Positions 27,141-36,990 are shown, counted from the stretch's first letter. The stretch is DNA of 64,000 nucleotides from Massilia sp. Root351 (GCF_001425045.1 NZ_LMDJ01000012.1:1-64000); one strand, 5' to 3'. Notes: generated by a model from the sequence alone, not told the origin. Numbers and translations: made by a program.

Positions 27141-27232
27141 GTTCCCCCGCTGCAATGCGCGGCGCGCTCCGCTATCGTGAAGGTCAGGTCCGGCGCGCGG
27201 CCACCGCCGCCCGGCGCCTGCGGGAGACAGCA

Positions 27233-28666
27233 ATGAAACTGACATTTCTGGGCGCCACCGGTACCGTTACCGGCTCGCGCTACGTGCTCACCAGCGGCAG
27301 CGAGCGCATCATGGTCGACTGCGGGCTGTTCCAGGGTTACAAGGCGTTGCGCCTGCGCAACCGCGAACCGCTGCCGGTGGCCCCGGGCCAGCTGAGCGCC
27401 GTGGTGCTGACGCACGCCCACCTGGACCACAGCGGCGGCCTGCCGCTGCTGGTGCGCGACGGTTTCAAGGGCCCCATCTACTGCAGCGAGGCGACGCGCG
27501 ACCTGTGCCGCATCCTGCTGCCCGACAGCGGCCGCCTGCTGGAGGAGGAAGCAGCCTTTGCCAACCGGCGCGGCTACAGCAAGCACAATCCGGCGTTGCC
27601 GCTGTACACCGAAGCGGACGCGCTGGCGGCGCTGGAGCGCCTCACCCCGGTGCCCTTTGGCCACACTTTCCGCGCCGGCAGCGCCTTCCAGGCCACCTTG
27701 CGGCACGCCGGCCACATCCTGGGTGCGGCCATGGTCCGCATCGAAGCGGACGGCGCCAGCGTGGTCTTTTCCGGCGACCTGGGACGCCAGCACGATCCGC
27801 TGATGGCCCCGCCCGAACATTTCGAGCAAAGCGACTACCTGGTCATGGAATCGACCTACGGCGACCGGGTGCACAATCCGGAGGATCCAGCCGTGCTGCT
27901 GGCGGCCACCATCAAGGCCACGGCCGCGCGCGGCGGCGTCACCGTCATTCCGTCCTTCGCCGTGGGCCGCGCGCAAACGCTGCTGTACTACATGCAGCGG
28001 CTGAAGGCGGCTGGCGAACTGCCGCCGCTGCCGGTCTACCTGAACAGCCCGATGGCGGCCGACGTGACCGCGCTGTACCGCCGCCACCGGCACGACCACC
28101 GGCTCAGCGTGCACGACTGCGAAGCCATGAGCCACGCCGCCACGATTGTGAACAGCGTGGAGCAATCCATCAATCTGAACCGCCGCCGGCTGCCGATGGT
28201 GATCATCGCCGCCAGCGGCATGGCCACCGGCGGGCGCGTGCTGCATCACCTGAAGGCGTTCGCGCCGGACCGCCGCAACACCGTCCTGTTTGCCGGCTTC
28301 CAGGCCGGCGGCACGCGCGGCGCGGCCATGGTGGACGGCACCGACGCCGTCAAGATCCATGGCGAATATGTGCCAGTGCGGGCCCAGGTGCTACAGATCG
28401 ACAACCTGTCGGCGCATGCGGACCAGGGTGAACTGCTGACCTGGCTGGGCGGCTTCCGCGCAGCGCCACGCCGCATCTTCCTCACCCACGGCGAACCGCC
28501 GGCGGCCGAAGCGCTGCGCCAGCAGATCGCGCGCCACCTGCACTGGCAGGCAGAGGTGCCCGGATACGGCGACGAGGTCGAACTGCCGCCGCTGCCACGC
28601 GACAATGGGGCACCGCCAACCTCGCCGCGTACAACTGTCGGCTTGGGGCGCTCACGGCCCTCTTGA
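27233..28666 (+). CDS. Metallo-beta-lactamase-fold RNA exonuclease (beta-CASP/CPSF-type)
   Basis: 477 aa. Metal-binding LTHAHLDHSGGLPLL, later His in RHAGHILGAAMV and SGDLGR Asp, then the beta-CASP cap with PSFAVGRAQTLLYYM and the C-terminal RMMBL part (VPVRAQVLQIDNLSAHADQGELL, FLTHGEPPAAEALR). Processing exonuclease or endonuclease for RNA in the cytoplasm. Start at 27233 preceded by GGGAGA. A canonical FNR box upstream implies induction at low oxygen. Confidence 0.9.
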   Translation: MKLTFLGATGTVTGSRYVLTSGSERIMVDCGLFQGYKALRLRNREPLPVAPGQLSAVVLTHAHLDHSGGLPLLVRDGFKGPIYCSEATRDLCRILLPDSGRLLEEEAAFANRRGYSKHNPALPLYTEADALAALERLTPVPFGHTFRAGSAFQATLRHAGHILGAAMVRIEADGASVVFSGDLGRQHDPLMAPPEHFEQSDYLVMESTYGDRVHNPEDPAVLLAATIKATAARGGVTVIPSFAVGRAQTLLYYMQRLKAAGELPPLPVYLNSPMAADVTALYRRHRHDHRLSVHDCEAMSHAATIVNSVEQSINLNRRRLPMVIIAASGMATGGRVLHHLKAFAPDRRNTVLFAGFQAGGTRGAAMVDGTDAVKIHGEYVPVRAQVLQIDNLSAHADQGELLTWLGGFRAAPRRIFLTHGEPPAAEALRQQIARHLHWQAEVPGYGDEVELPPLPRDNGAPPTSPRTTVGLGRSRPS

Positions 28667-28717
28667 ATCGCGCACCAAGGCCCGTCTGCATAGGCCAGAA
28701 GACTCGTTCGGCAAGGC

Positions 28718-29617
28718 TTAGCGGCTCCGCAACAGACGCTCGGCCGCCCGCGCCAGCTGCGGCGCCACGTCGATGCCGTTGCTGACGTGTGCCACGGTGT
28801 TGCAGCTGATGATGCGCGCCGGCCCTGCACGGCGCAGCGTGGCCAGCGCGTCGCTCCCGAACAGGGCGTGCACCACCACGCACACCGGTGCGGCCAGGCC
28901 GGCCTGCTTCAGCAAGCGCACCGCCGCGGCCATGGTGCGGCCGCTGGAGGCCATGTCGTCGATCAGCACCGGAGTGGCGGCGCCGATGTCGCCCAGCTTG
29001 GCGGCGGTGTCGGCCACGCTCACGTCGCGGTCGCCGTGCCGCTGCTTCTCCAGCACCGTCCAGGGGCACCCTGCCAGGCGCGCCACTTCGCCCACCCACT
29101 GCGCGCTTTCGCTGTCCGGCCCCACCAGGTAGGGCCGCGTCACATTGGCCGCCAGCCACAGTGCGATGGCCGGCGCCGACGGCACCGCCTCGGCCGCCAG
29201 CGTGTAGGCGTGCCCCAGCGTGGGGTGGCGGTGCAGGTGGGGATCGACCGTGGCCAGCCAGTCGGCGCAGCCCGACAGCAGGCGCGCCACGTGCAGCGAG
29301 GTAACGCCCTGCCCCGGCGCGAACGCGGCGTCCTGCCGCATATAGGGAAGATAGGGCAGCACCAGGCCCACACTGCGCGCGCCGAGCTCGCGCGCCACGC
29401 TGGCGCACAGGTAGAGCGCGAACAGGCCGGCGTCCGGCCCGTCCGGCGTCGCCACCAGCACCACGTCGCGCCCTACCAGCGCGGCGCCGAAGCGCGGACA
29501 GCATTCGCCGTCGGGAAAGCGGTGCAGCAGCAGCGGCGCCGTATCGCACCGCCAGTCGGCCTGCAGCCTGGCCGGCCACGCCTCGGCGCCGGGCAAGGCA
29601 AACAGCAGCGGCATCAT
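28718..29617 (-). CDS. Ribose-phosphate pyrophosphokinase-like protein
   Basis: 299 aa. PRPP-synthetase landmarks: HRFPDGE, YLPYMRQD, VDPHLHRH (catalytic/metal His), and PRPP loop VLIDDMASSGRTM. Several positions differ from housekeeping Prs, so it is a specialised paralog that may use ribose-1,5-bisphosphate or ribose-5-phosphate. Its ATG overlaps the stop of the phosphorylase gene (ATGA), so the two are co-translated and likely act in one salvage route. Confidence 0.85.
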   Translation of the reverse strand: MMPLLFALPGAEAWPARLQADWRCDTAPLLLHRFPDGECCPRFGAALVGRDVVLVATPDGPDAGLFALYLCASVARELGARSVGLVLPYLPYMRQDAAFAPGQGVTSLHVARLLSGCADWLATVDPHLHRHPTLGHAYTLAAEAVPSAPAIALWLAANVTRPYLVGPDSESAQWVGEVARLAGCPWTVLEKQRHGDRDVSVADTAAKLGDIGAATPVLIDDMASSGRTMAAAVRLLKQAGLAAPVCVVVHALFGSDALATLRRAGPARIISCNTVAHVSNGIDVAPQLARAAERLLRSR

Positions 29618-31146
29618 GGCGCTTCCTCCAGCGTGATCATGTGTTCCTGGCTGCGCGCATAGGCCAGCGCGTATGCCAGTTCGCCCGGCGATTCAGCGTG
29701 CAAGGTCAGCAGCGGCTGGCCCACGTCCACCATGGCGCCCAGCGGCGCGTGGAACATCAGGCCGGCGGCGGCCGCCTTGGGCGCGCCGGCCAGCTTGGCG
29801 CAGCGCGCCAGGGCGCGGTTGTCGATGGCGGCCACGCGGCCCGCGTGCGCCGCACAGAGATCCTGCGTGTAGGCCGCACGCGGCGGCTCGCGCATGCCGC
29901 CCTGGGCCGCGCAGATGGCCTGCAGCTTGCGCCAGGCCGCGCCGCTGTCCAGCACTTCGGTGGCCTTGGCCAGGCCCCAGCCCGCCGCCGCCTGGCCGCT
30001 TGCTTCGAGCAAATGGCCTGCCAGCAGCAGGCCGCGCCGCCGCAGGTCCTGCGGCGCGCCGGGCTGGTTCTGCAGCACGGCCAGCACGTCGAAGGCCTCC
30101 AGTGCCGGGCCGATGCCGCGCCCCACCGGCTGGGAGCCATCGGTCAGCTCGATGCTCACGGCCAGCCCGAGCTGCTCGCCGACCCAGCGCAATCGCTGCG
30201 CCAGCGCGCTGGCCGCCTCCAGCGAGCGCACCTTGGCTGTGCGCCCCACCGGCATATCGACCAGCACGTGGGTGGAGCCGGCCGCCACCTTCTTCGACAG
30301 GATGGAGGCCACCAGCAAGCCGTCGCTGTCGAGGCCGAGCGGGCGCTCCACGCGGATCAGCAAGTCGTCCACCGGGCTGAGTGCCATGGCGCCGCCCCAG
30401 GCGATGCAGCCGCCCTCCCGCTCCACCACGCGGCGCATGGCGGCCGCGTCCAGCGCCACCGGCGCCAGCGTTTCCATCACGTCGGCCGTGCCGGCCGGCG
30501 AAGTAATGGCGCGCGAGGAGGTTTTCGGTATCACCAGACCGCACGCGGCGATGATGGGCACCACCAGCAAGGTGGTGCGGTTGCCCGGCAGGCCGCCCAC
30601 GCAATGCTTGTCCACCACCAGCGGCGCGTCCCAGCGCAGGCGCTGGCCGGCCGCCACCATGGCGGCGGTCAGCGAGCAGGTTTCGGCAGCGTCCAGCCGG
30701 TTGCCGGAGCAGGCCGCGATCATGGCGGCCAGTTCGATATCGGAGTAGCGCCCGGCGGCGATATCCGTCACGATGGCGCCGGCCGCATCGCGCTCCAGCG
30801 GACGGCCGAAAATCTTGGCGCGGATGGCGCCGAACGAAGGCAGCGGCGGCGCGTGCGCCAGGTGCACCAGCGTGCCCTCGGCCGCCTCCAGCGCGCGCCA
30901 GGCCGCCTCGGACACGCCCGCTTCATCCAGCTCCAGCAGCGGCGCCACCGCCACATTCAGCGTCGCCACCACGCAGCGGCCGCCGTGGCGGATTTCCAGC
31001 CGCGACTGCGCCTCGAAACCTTCGGCTTTGCAGATCGGGCTATCGCTGCGCAAATACACCACCGGCTGCTGGTACGTGTCGAGGCCCAGCCGCCGCAAAC
31101 GCAGCCCGGCCCCTGCCATGTCGCTTTCCGTTATTCCTGCTAGCAT
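29614..31146 (-). CDS. Thymidine/AMP phosphorylase family protein (archaeal-type, with N-terminal extension)
   Basis: 510 aa, longer than bacterial DeoA (~440) and matching the archaeal AMP phosphorylase layout with an extra ~85-aa beta domain. Core motifs: DKHCVGGLPGNRTTLLVVPI, KTSSRAITSPAGTADVME, LSPVDDLLIRVERPLGLDS, and the C-terminal HAPLGAMVDVGQPLLTLHA barrel-sandwich domain. AMP phosphorylases convert NMPs to base plus ribose-1,5-bisphosphate. The downstream overlapping PRPP synthetase-like gene could use that product. Start at 31146 (AAAGG RBS); 31119 possible. An FNR-like site lies about 70 bases upstream. Confidence 0.88.
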   Translation of the reverse strand: MLAGITESDMAGAGLRLRRLGLDTYQQPVVYLRSDSPICKAEGFEAQSRLEIRHGGRCVVATLNVAVAPLLELDEAGVSEAAWRALEAAEGTLVHLAHAPPLPSFGAIRAKIFGRPLERDAAGAIVTDIAAGRYSDIELAAMIAACSGNRLDAAETCSLTAAMVAAGQRLRWDAPLVVDKHCVGGLPGNRTTLLVVPIIAACGLVIPKTSSRAITSPAGTADVMETLAPVALDAAAMRRVVEREGGCIAWGGAMALSPVDDLLIRVERPLGLDSDGLLVASILSKKVAAGSTHVLVDMPVGRTAKVRSLEAASALAQRLRWVGEQLGLAVSIELTDGSQPVGRGIGPALEAFDVLAVLQNQPGAPQDLRRRGLLLAGHLLEASGQAAAGWGLAKATEVLDSGAAWRKLQAICAAQGGMREPPRAAYTQDLCAAHAGRVAAIDNRALARCAKLAGAPKAAAAGLMFHAPLGAMVDVGQPLLTLHAESPGELAYALAYARSQEHMITLEEAP

Positions 31147-31216
31147 GCCTTTCCCCTACACAGTTGCGCATGCTTCCAAGATAACGGCCCCAGCGCCAGA
31201 AAGCAGCCGCACGACT

Positions 31217-31230
31217 TGACCTGGATCAAA
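31217..31230. promoter_or_regulatory. FNR-like box between phosphorylase and CAP-protein genes
   Basis: TTGACCTGGATCAA matches the FNR/Dnr half sites with one variant arm (TTGAC). It sits in the 113-bp divergent intergenic region and could serve either gene. Confidence 0.6.
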
Positions 31231-31259
31231 GCGCCCTGCAATAGCACCGGCGCGGTAAC

Positions 31260-32165
31260 ATGGCAGCCATGCCAGCACGCCTTTTTCCCGTTGTTTTATC
31301 CGCCCCTGTCCCATGCAAGGCGCGGGCGGCCCTGCTCGGCGCGGCATTGGCCTGCGCTGCGCTGCATGGCGCGGCGCCAGCGAGCGCGGCCGAGCCGGGG
31401 CTAACCGGCTTGATCAATGCATACCGCGCCGTGCCGCAGCAGTGCGGCGGCCAGGCCGCCGGGCCCTTGCCGCCGCTGGCGACGCCTTCCGCTCTGTCCT
31501 CGGTCCGGCTGGGCACCGGGGCCTTCATCGAACTGGCGCTGGAGCGGGCCGGCTATCCGGTTGAGCAAGCGGCCGCCATTTTCGTGAGCGGGGCGCCGGA
31601 CGCGGCGGGCGCGATGGCCGTGCTGCGCGAAAAATACTGCCGCCAGCTGCTCAGCCCGCAATTTACGGCGCTGGGCGCGTCGCGGCAAGGCGACGCATGG
31701 CAAGTGCTGCTCGCCGAGCCGCAGCGCCCGATTCCCCTGCCCGATCCGGTTGCGGCCAACGCCGCCGCGCTGGCTGCCGTGAACGCCGCGCGCGCGGCGC
31801 CCCGGCTGTGCGGCGCGCGCCTGTTCGGCGCCGCCAAACCGCTGTCCCTGAACCCAGCACTGACCCAGGCGGCGCAGGCGCACAGCCGCGACATGGCCGC
31901 GCAGCGCTACTTCAGCCACCAGGCGCGCGACGGCAGCTTTGTGGCCGAGCGCGCGGCGCGCGCCGGCTATGCCTGGCGCTCGATAGGCGAGAACATCGCC
32001 TCCGGCATCAATACCGCCGAGGAAGCCGTGGCCGGCTGGCTGGACAGTCCCGGCCATTGCGCCAATGTCATGAACCCCGCATTTACCGAAATGGGCGTCG
32101 CGTATTCGCTCAATACCGAGCGCCGGATAATGTATTGGACGCAGGTAATTGGTGCAGCGCGATAA
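31260..32165 (+). CDS. Secreted CAP (SCP/PR-1-like) domain protein
   Basis: 301 aa with signal peptide (AALLGAALACAALHG, cleaved near ASA-AEP). C-terminal ~125 residues are a CAP domain: LNPALTQAAQAHSRDMAAQRYFSH, GYAWRSIGENIASG, EEAVAGWLDSPGHCANVMNPAFTEMGVAYS. The N-terminal half (GLINAYRAVPQQCGG, PLATPSALSS, GAFIELALERAGY) looks like a degenerate second CAP unit. Start 31260 or 31269. Function of bacterial CAP proteins is largely unknown. Confidence 0.85.
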   Translation: MAAMPARLFPVVLSAPVPCKARAALLGAALACAALHGAAPASAAEPGLTGLINAYRAVPQQCGGQAAGPLPPLATPSALSSVRLGTGAFIELALERAGYPVEQAAAIFVSGAPDAAGAMAVLREKYCRQLLSPQFTALGASRQGDAWQVLLAEPQRPIPLPDPVAANAAALAAVNAARAAPRLCGARLFGAAKPLSLNPALTQAAQAHSRDMAAQRYFSHQARDGSFVAERAARAGYAWRSIGENIASGINTAEEAVAGWLDSPGHCANVMNPAFTEMGVAYSLNTERRIMYWTQVIGAAR

Positions 32166-32172
32166 GCGTAAT

Positions 32173-32210
32173 GCGTTCGAATCAATCAATTGGTTGATTG
32201 ATTCGAACGC
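32173..32210. repeat. 17-bp-arm perfect inverted repeat after the CAP gene
   Basis: Arms at 32173-32189 and 32194-32210 (outer part GCGTTCGAATCAATCAA) with a TTGG loop. It begins 8 bases after the CAP stop. No T-run follows, so it may be an atypical terminator or a protein/attachment site. The remaining ~170 bases to the TonB gene hold only a repeated CGATATAGCT (32224, 32243) and a GGAGACGGAGAG RBS. Confidence 0.75.
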
Positions 32211-32379
32211 CGTTATGCCCTTCCGATATAGCTTTTCCCCAATTCGATATAGCTAAACAGGGCAAAAACAACAATGCTGCTCATTGCTGTGATTATTTCC
32301 TGAGCGCTAAACACACGTCCGTTTTCCGACAATAAACTCTGTTCAAACTAATAAATCCTTACATGGGAGACGGAGAGAA

Positions 32380-35300
32380 ATGCACATCATCGCCAACGGC
32401 CAGCTTCGGCCAAAACGTTTGAGCTACGCAATTGCCCTGGCACTGGCAAGCAATATCGCCCTTGCCCAGGACGCCCCGAAAACCGAGACCCCCGCCAAAG
32501 ACACGGCCATTCAGAAGGTGGTCGTCAGCAGCACCCGCGCTTCGCAGCAAAGCGGTATCGACCGCAAGAAGAATGCCGCCACCGCGCAGGATTCCATCGT
32601 GGCCGAAGACGTCGGCGCACTGCCGGACCGGAATATCGGTGAAGCCATTTCCCGCATCGCCGGCATTGCGCTGGACCGCGGCGATTTCGGCGAAGGCGTT
32701 TCTGTGGCGGTGCGCGGCAATAGCGCCGACCTGACCCGGGTCGAGATCGACGGCCAGGGCGTGCAGTCCGGCGGCGGCACCGACATGAACGGCGGCGGCA
32801 GCGGCCGCGGCGTGGAATTCCGCGAAATGTCATCCGACCTGATCAAGAGCGTGGACGTGGTCAAGGGCTCCACCGCCGACATGACCGAAGGTTCGCTGGG
32901 CGGCGGCATCATTATCAAGACGCGCACCGGCCTGGACTTCAAGAAGCCGTTCTACTCGCTGCGCGTGGCTGCGGCGCAAAACTCGCTGAACGAGAAATGG
33001 ACCCCGGACACCAACCTGATCCTGGCCAACAAGTTCTTCGACGACCGCCTGGGCGTGCTGCTGAACGTGTCCACCTCGCAGGCCAACAACGAGGGCCACT
33101 CGCAGCAGGTGGCCACCAGCGCCAACCAGGGCTACGCCCGCGCGCTGGACTTCGACAATTCGCCGAACAAGACATTCTCCTTCAATCCGAGCACCGTCAA
33201 CACGTCCGATCCGCTGTCGACCACCACCTTGCTGGCCAGTCCGCTGACCGGCGGCGGCTTCTTCAACGCCGCCTCGCCGCTGGACCTGGTGACGCGCTCG
33301 GCCAACGCCAAATCCAAGGCCGACTGCTACGCCACCTTCCCGAACCTGACCACGGCGCAGCAGAACGCCATCAACGGCACCACCGCGCGCAACGCAGCCA
33401 TCAACCAGCGCGGCAACGAGCTGATGACCTGCCTGAACCAGTGGAACGACTACACGCCGTCGCTGGTCCGCTACATCGAGAAAAAACAGATCGACAAGCG
33501 CCGTTCGGGCGACCTGCGCCTGGACTTCAAGGTTAACAATGAGCTGACCGTGTACGCCAAGGGCAGCATCCAGCGCCGCCGGGTGGACGATAATTATCTG
33601 GTGTATGGCCTGGGTGGCCTGTCGACCAATGCGGGCGTCACCAACTCGCCAACCTACAACGGGCCAACCTTCACCGACTCCGCCAGCGGCGTGCGCAGCG
33701 CCGTGCCTGGCTCGGGCTATTTCCTGTATGACACGCCCAGCTTCCGCAGCAACACCTTCCCCGCGACGGGCACGGTGGCCAACGTGGATCCGCGCTCGGT
33801 GGTCATGGACGCCAACCACCACGTAACCAAGTTCACCATCAGCGACGGCAGTGCCGGCGTTGACCAGATCCACAACATCATCGAAACCAGCAGCCGCTAT
33901 CTGCAGGCCGGCGGTACCTACCGCAATGGCCCTCTGCTGGCGGAATTCTTCGTCGGCGACGCGAAATCGGACTTCACGCGTGGCGACAAGCGCACCAGCT
34001 GGAGCTACAACTACGGTCCGGCCACGCTGAGCGTGCTGCCAAACGGACTGTGGACTCACAGCTTCCCGCAGGGCAGCAGCTTCGACCAGTCCAATCCGGC
34101 CAACTATGCCGTCGCGCGGCCGGCGGTCGCCAACCTGGCCGCCGTACCGGCCTCGGCCACCGTACCGGTGGCCATCCCGGCCTATACCATCGCCCAGCAG
34201 CCACTGCTGACCCAGGCGCCGTCGCTGCAGTTCACGCCGCGCGGCAACGAAGGCGGCGAGCGCACCGCCAAGCTGGACCTGACCTACGCGCTGAGCGACC
34301 AGGTGCCCTTCCTGTCCCGCATCAAGACCGGTATCAACCTGCGCGACACCACCGGCGAGAGCTGGAACCCGAACGGCGGCTACGTCGTCAAGAGCGCCGT
34401 AGGCACCTTCGGCCAGGCCGGCTACGTTCCGGCGGTCAACATGCCGCAATCCATCATCCGCTCGTCGTTCATCGGTTGCGAGAACACCGCCGGCTCGCTG
34501 GGCGCTGGCGGCTCGCCGTGCAAATACGGCTATAACCCGAACACCAATACCGCTACCGCGCTGTCCGGCCAGGTTGTAGTGAACCAGAAGCAGTTCCAGG
34601 ACATCATTACCGCCGCCATGAACGGGCAGCAAAGTACCCGCTTCTTCAATGGCGCCAAGGACCGGCCGGCGGACCTGGTGGAGGGCTGGACCACGATCGA
34701 CGTGGAAAAGGTATTCGCCATGACTGGCGTACCCAACGTCAACTATGACTGCCTGAAGGAATGCACGGCCAGCGACGGCAAAGTCTACGCCCAGCCTTCC
34801 AACAAGTTCTCTGAAAAAGTGCGCTCGGGTTACCTGATGACGGACTTCACGGTAGACCGAGTGCCGTTCACCAGCAAGGCGCTGCCATTCAACTGGGAAC
34901 TGGAAGGCAACTTCGGCTACCGCATCGTCAACACCAAAGTGAGCGGAACCGGTATCCTGGGCTTCCAGACCATCTTGAAAAACGCGGCGTTCAACCCGAG
35001 CAACCCAGACGCAACCACGGGCGTCAACTCCAGCACGCTGATCATACCGACCTCGCTGAACGCCAGCACCACCGACTACATGCCTTCCCTGAACCTGGCA
35101 TTGTGGGCCGTGCCGGACCAGGTGGTGCTGCGCTACAACCGCGCCAAGACCGTGGCCCGTCCACCGGTAACCTCGCTGCTGCCCTCGGGCACCTGCACCT
35201 ATGACGAGCGCAAGATCGATACCATCAGTGGCACCGAACTGGACCAGACCTGCACCGGCACCATGGGCAATCCGGCCTTGCGCCCCCAGACCAACTGGAA

Positions 35301-36075
35301 CCAGAACTTGAGTCTTGAGTGGTACCCGAACCGCGACAGCACGTTCAACGTGTCCTACTTCAACCAGAAAGGCAAGATCGGTCCGAGCGAAGTGGTGGGC
35401 CGCAGCGACGTGAAGCTGTTCTCGGGCACCGACCTGGTTGATCCGGTTACCGGCAAGTCGCTGGGCGATCTGGACTTCAACTACCGCACCTACGACAACG
35501 GCGTGGCGACCACCCGCAAGGGTATCGAGTTCCAGAGCAAGACCGCCTTCACGTTCCTGCCGTCGGTCCTGAAGTACACCGGCCTGGACGCGAACTACAC
35601 CAAGCTGCGCTCGGCTGTTTCTGCAGTCAACGTGGTGGACCTGATCACCGGCACCCCGCTGCCGCCGGCCCGCGAGTCGAAGTACTCCTACAACGCCTCG
35701 CTGTGGTATGACGATGGCGCGTTCTCGGCCCGCCTGGCGTTGCAATTCGTGGCGCAGCAGTTCACCTGCATCGCCGCCTGCGGCAACAACACGGTAAACA
35801 ATTACCCGAGTTCGCCGGGCGTGACCCGCGTGACGGTCACCCCGTTCAACCCGGGCTCGCCTAACTTCAAGGACTCGACCCGCTTCATCGACGCCAAGAT
35901 CGCCTACCGCTTTGCCAACGGCATCGAGATCTTCGCCGAGGGCCGCAACCTGGGCAAGGCCACCACCTCCAACAGCCAGGGTCCATACACCCCGTTCGCC
36001 GATGGCACGCCTAACCTGCTGGACTACGCTTATGCCGGCCGCCGCATCATGGTGGGTATGACAATCCGCAACTAA
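32380..36075 (+). CDS. Large TonB-dependent receptor
   Basis: 1231 aa. Signal peptide ending near IALAQ, TonB-box-like IQKVVVSSTRAS, plug (AEDVGALPDRNIGEAISRIA, VAVRGNSADLTRVEIDGQG, LGGGIIIKTRTGLDF) and a long barrel ending in RRIMVGMTIRN. Related in style to the receptor at 13790 but longer, with extended extracellular loops containing Cys residues. The ligand is not inferable; no neighbouring hydrolases. Confidence 0.92.
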   Translation: MHIIANGQLRPKRLSYAIALALASNIALAQDAPKTETPAKDTAIQKVVVSSTRASQQSGIDRKKNAATAQDSIVAEDVGALPDRNIGEAISRIAGIALDRGDFGEGVSVAVRGNSADLTRVEIDGQGVQSGGGTDMNGGGSGRGVEFREMSSDLIKSVDVVKGSTADMTEGSLGGGIIIKTRTGLDFKKPFYSLRVAAAQNSLNEKWTPDTNLILANKFFDDRLGVLLNVSTSQANNEGHSQQVATSANQGYARALDFDNSPNKTFSFNPSTVNTSDPLSTTTLLASPLTGGGFFNAASPLDLVTRSANAKSKADCYATFPNLTTAQQNAINGTTARNAAINQRGNELMTCLNQWNDYTPSLVRYIEKKQIDKRRSGDLRLDFKVNNELTVYAKGSIQRRRVDDNYLVYGLGGLSTNAGVTNSPTYNGPTFTDSASGVRSAVPGSGYFLYDTPSFRSNTFPATGTVANVDPRSVVMDANHHVTKFTISDGSAGVDQIHNIIETSSRYLQAGGTYRNGPLLAEFFVGDAKSDFTRGDKRTSWSYNYGPATLSVLPNGLWTHSFPQGSSFDQSNPANYAVARPAVANLAAVPASATVPVAIPAYTIAQQPLLTQAPSLQFTPRGNEGGERTAKLDLTYALSDQVPFLSRIKTGINLRDTTGESWNPNGGYVVKSAVGTFGQAGYVPAVNMPQSIIRSSFIGCENTAGSLGAGGSPCKYGYNPNTNTATALSGQVVVNQKQFQDIITAAMNGQQSTRFFNGAKDRPADLVEGWTTIDVEKVFAMTGVPNVNYDCLKECTASDGKVYAQPSNKFSEKVRSGYLMTDFTVDRVPFTSKALPFNWELEGNFGYRIVNTKVSGTGILGFQTILKNAAFNPSNPDATTGVNSSTLIIPTSLNASTTDYMPSLNLALWAVPDQVVLRYNRAKTVARPPVTSLLPSGTCTYDERKIDTISGTELDQTCTGTMGNPALRPQTNWNQNLSLEWYPNRDSTFNVSYFNQKGKIGPSEVVGRSDVKLFSGTDLVDPVTGKSLGDLDFNYRTYDNGVATTRKGIEFQSKTAFTFLPSVLKYTGLDANYTKLRSAVSAVNVVDLITGTPLPPARESKYSYNASLWYDDGAFSARLALQFVAQQFTCIAACGNNTVNNYPSSPGVTRVTVTPFNPGSPNFKDSTRFIDAKIAYRFANGIEIFAEGRNLGKATTSNSQGPYTPFADGTPNLLDYAYAGRRIMVGMTIRN

Positions 36076-36093
36076 GTTCGTTGTTGTTCCTTT

Positions 36094-36124
36094 CAACCCG
36101 GCCGCGTGCCGGGTTGTTTTTTTT
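36094..36124 (+). terminator. Strong rho-independent terminator after the TonB receptor
   Basis: CAACCCGGC/GCCGGGTTG stem, 5-base loop, then eight T residues. Confidence 0.9.
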
Positions 36125-36170
36125 CAGAATGCCTATACTTACAGTCACTAAACACTGAAAGGGAACTGGC

Positions 36171-36677
36171 ATGAGCAATACGACTGAAACCGCGCTGCTG
36201 GCAGGCGGCTGCTTCTGGGGCATGCAGGACTTGATTCGCCGCTATCCGGGCGTGCTGGCCACGCGCGTGGGCTACTCCGGCGGCGACGTAGCGAACGCCA
36301 CCTACCGCAACCACGGCACCCACGCCGAGGCCATCGAAATCGTGTTCGATCCGGCCACCATCAGCTACCGCAAGATCCTGGAATTCTTCTTCCAGATCCA
36401 CGACCCGAGCACGCCCAACCGCCAGGGCAACGACCGGGGCACCAGTTATCGGTCCGCCATCTTCTACACTAGCGCGGAACAGAAGCGCGTGGCCGAAGAA
36501 ACCATCGCGGACGTGGACGCATCCGGCCTGTGGCCGGGCAAAGTGGTAACCGAGCTGGCGCCTGCCGGCCCATTCTGGGAAGCCGAGCCGGAGCACCAGG
36601 ACTATCTGGAGCGCTTGCCCGACGGCTACACCTGCCACTTCATCCGCCCCGACTGGAAACTGCCGGCGCGGACCTAA
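36171..36677 (+). CDS. msrA: Peptide-methionine (S)-S-oxide reductase
   Basis: 168 aa. Active-site GCFWGMQ with nucleophilic Cys14; [23 protein letters not shown] and [24 protein letters not shown] are MsrA signatures. Repairs oxidised methionine in the cytoplasm. RBS AAAGGGA; single-gene unit after the strong terminator. Confidence 0.95.
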   Translation: MSNTTETALLAGGCFWGMQDLIRRYPGVLATRVGYSGGDVANATYRNHGTHAEAIEIVFDPATISYRKILEFFFQIHDPSTPNRQGNDRGTSYRSAIFYTSAEQKRVAEETIADVDASGLWPGKVVTELAPAGPFWEAEPEHQDYLERLPDGYTCHFIRPDWKLPART

Positions 36678-36701
36678 GACCGGCGCTGGAGGCAGGCCGG
36701 G

Positions 36702-36917
36702 CTACTGCTCCGGCATACCGCGCAGGTGCTCGATATCGGCCACCGCGCTCTTCCAGCTGGCTTCGTCGCCCAGGGCGGCGAGCGTGTCCAGCGGCAGCTC
36801 GATTTCCTTCAGCAGCTTGCCTTCCAGCGATATTTTGTAGCGCAGGCTGCTGTATTCGATGTCATACGATTTGCGCAGCCCTTGCTGCCTGACGTAACTT
36901 TCTTGTGACATGGCCAT
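36702..36917 (-). CDS. Hypothetical 71-aa protein
   Basis: Acidic small protein (SYDIEYSSLRYKISLEGKLL, IELPLDTLAALGDEASWKS) with no recognised family. MSQESY two codons later is an alternative start. RBS GGGAGA lies upstream. Convergent with msrA. Confidence 0.6.
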   Translation of the reverse strand: MAMSQESYVRQQGLRKSYDIEYSSLRYKISLEGKLLKEIELPLDTLAALGDEASWKSAVADIEHLRGMPEQ

Positions 36918-36990
36918 GATGATCTCCCAAAGTAAGAACGATAGGCTGCCTTAAGCATAGCAAAATACGGGCGGGGGCGTCGCCGCGTCT

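Noticed and set aside
32830..36096. Very long open frame (over 1000 codons) antisense to the TonB receptor
   Set aside because: High-GC codon bias leaves the antisense frame open; composition is low-complexity (runs of Val, Gly, Arg), no RBS, no recognisable domain, and the sense strand is a clear TonB receptor.
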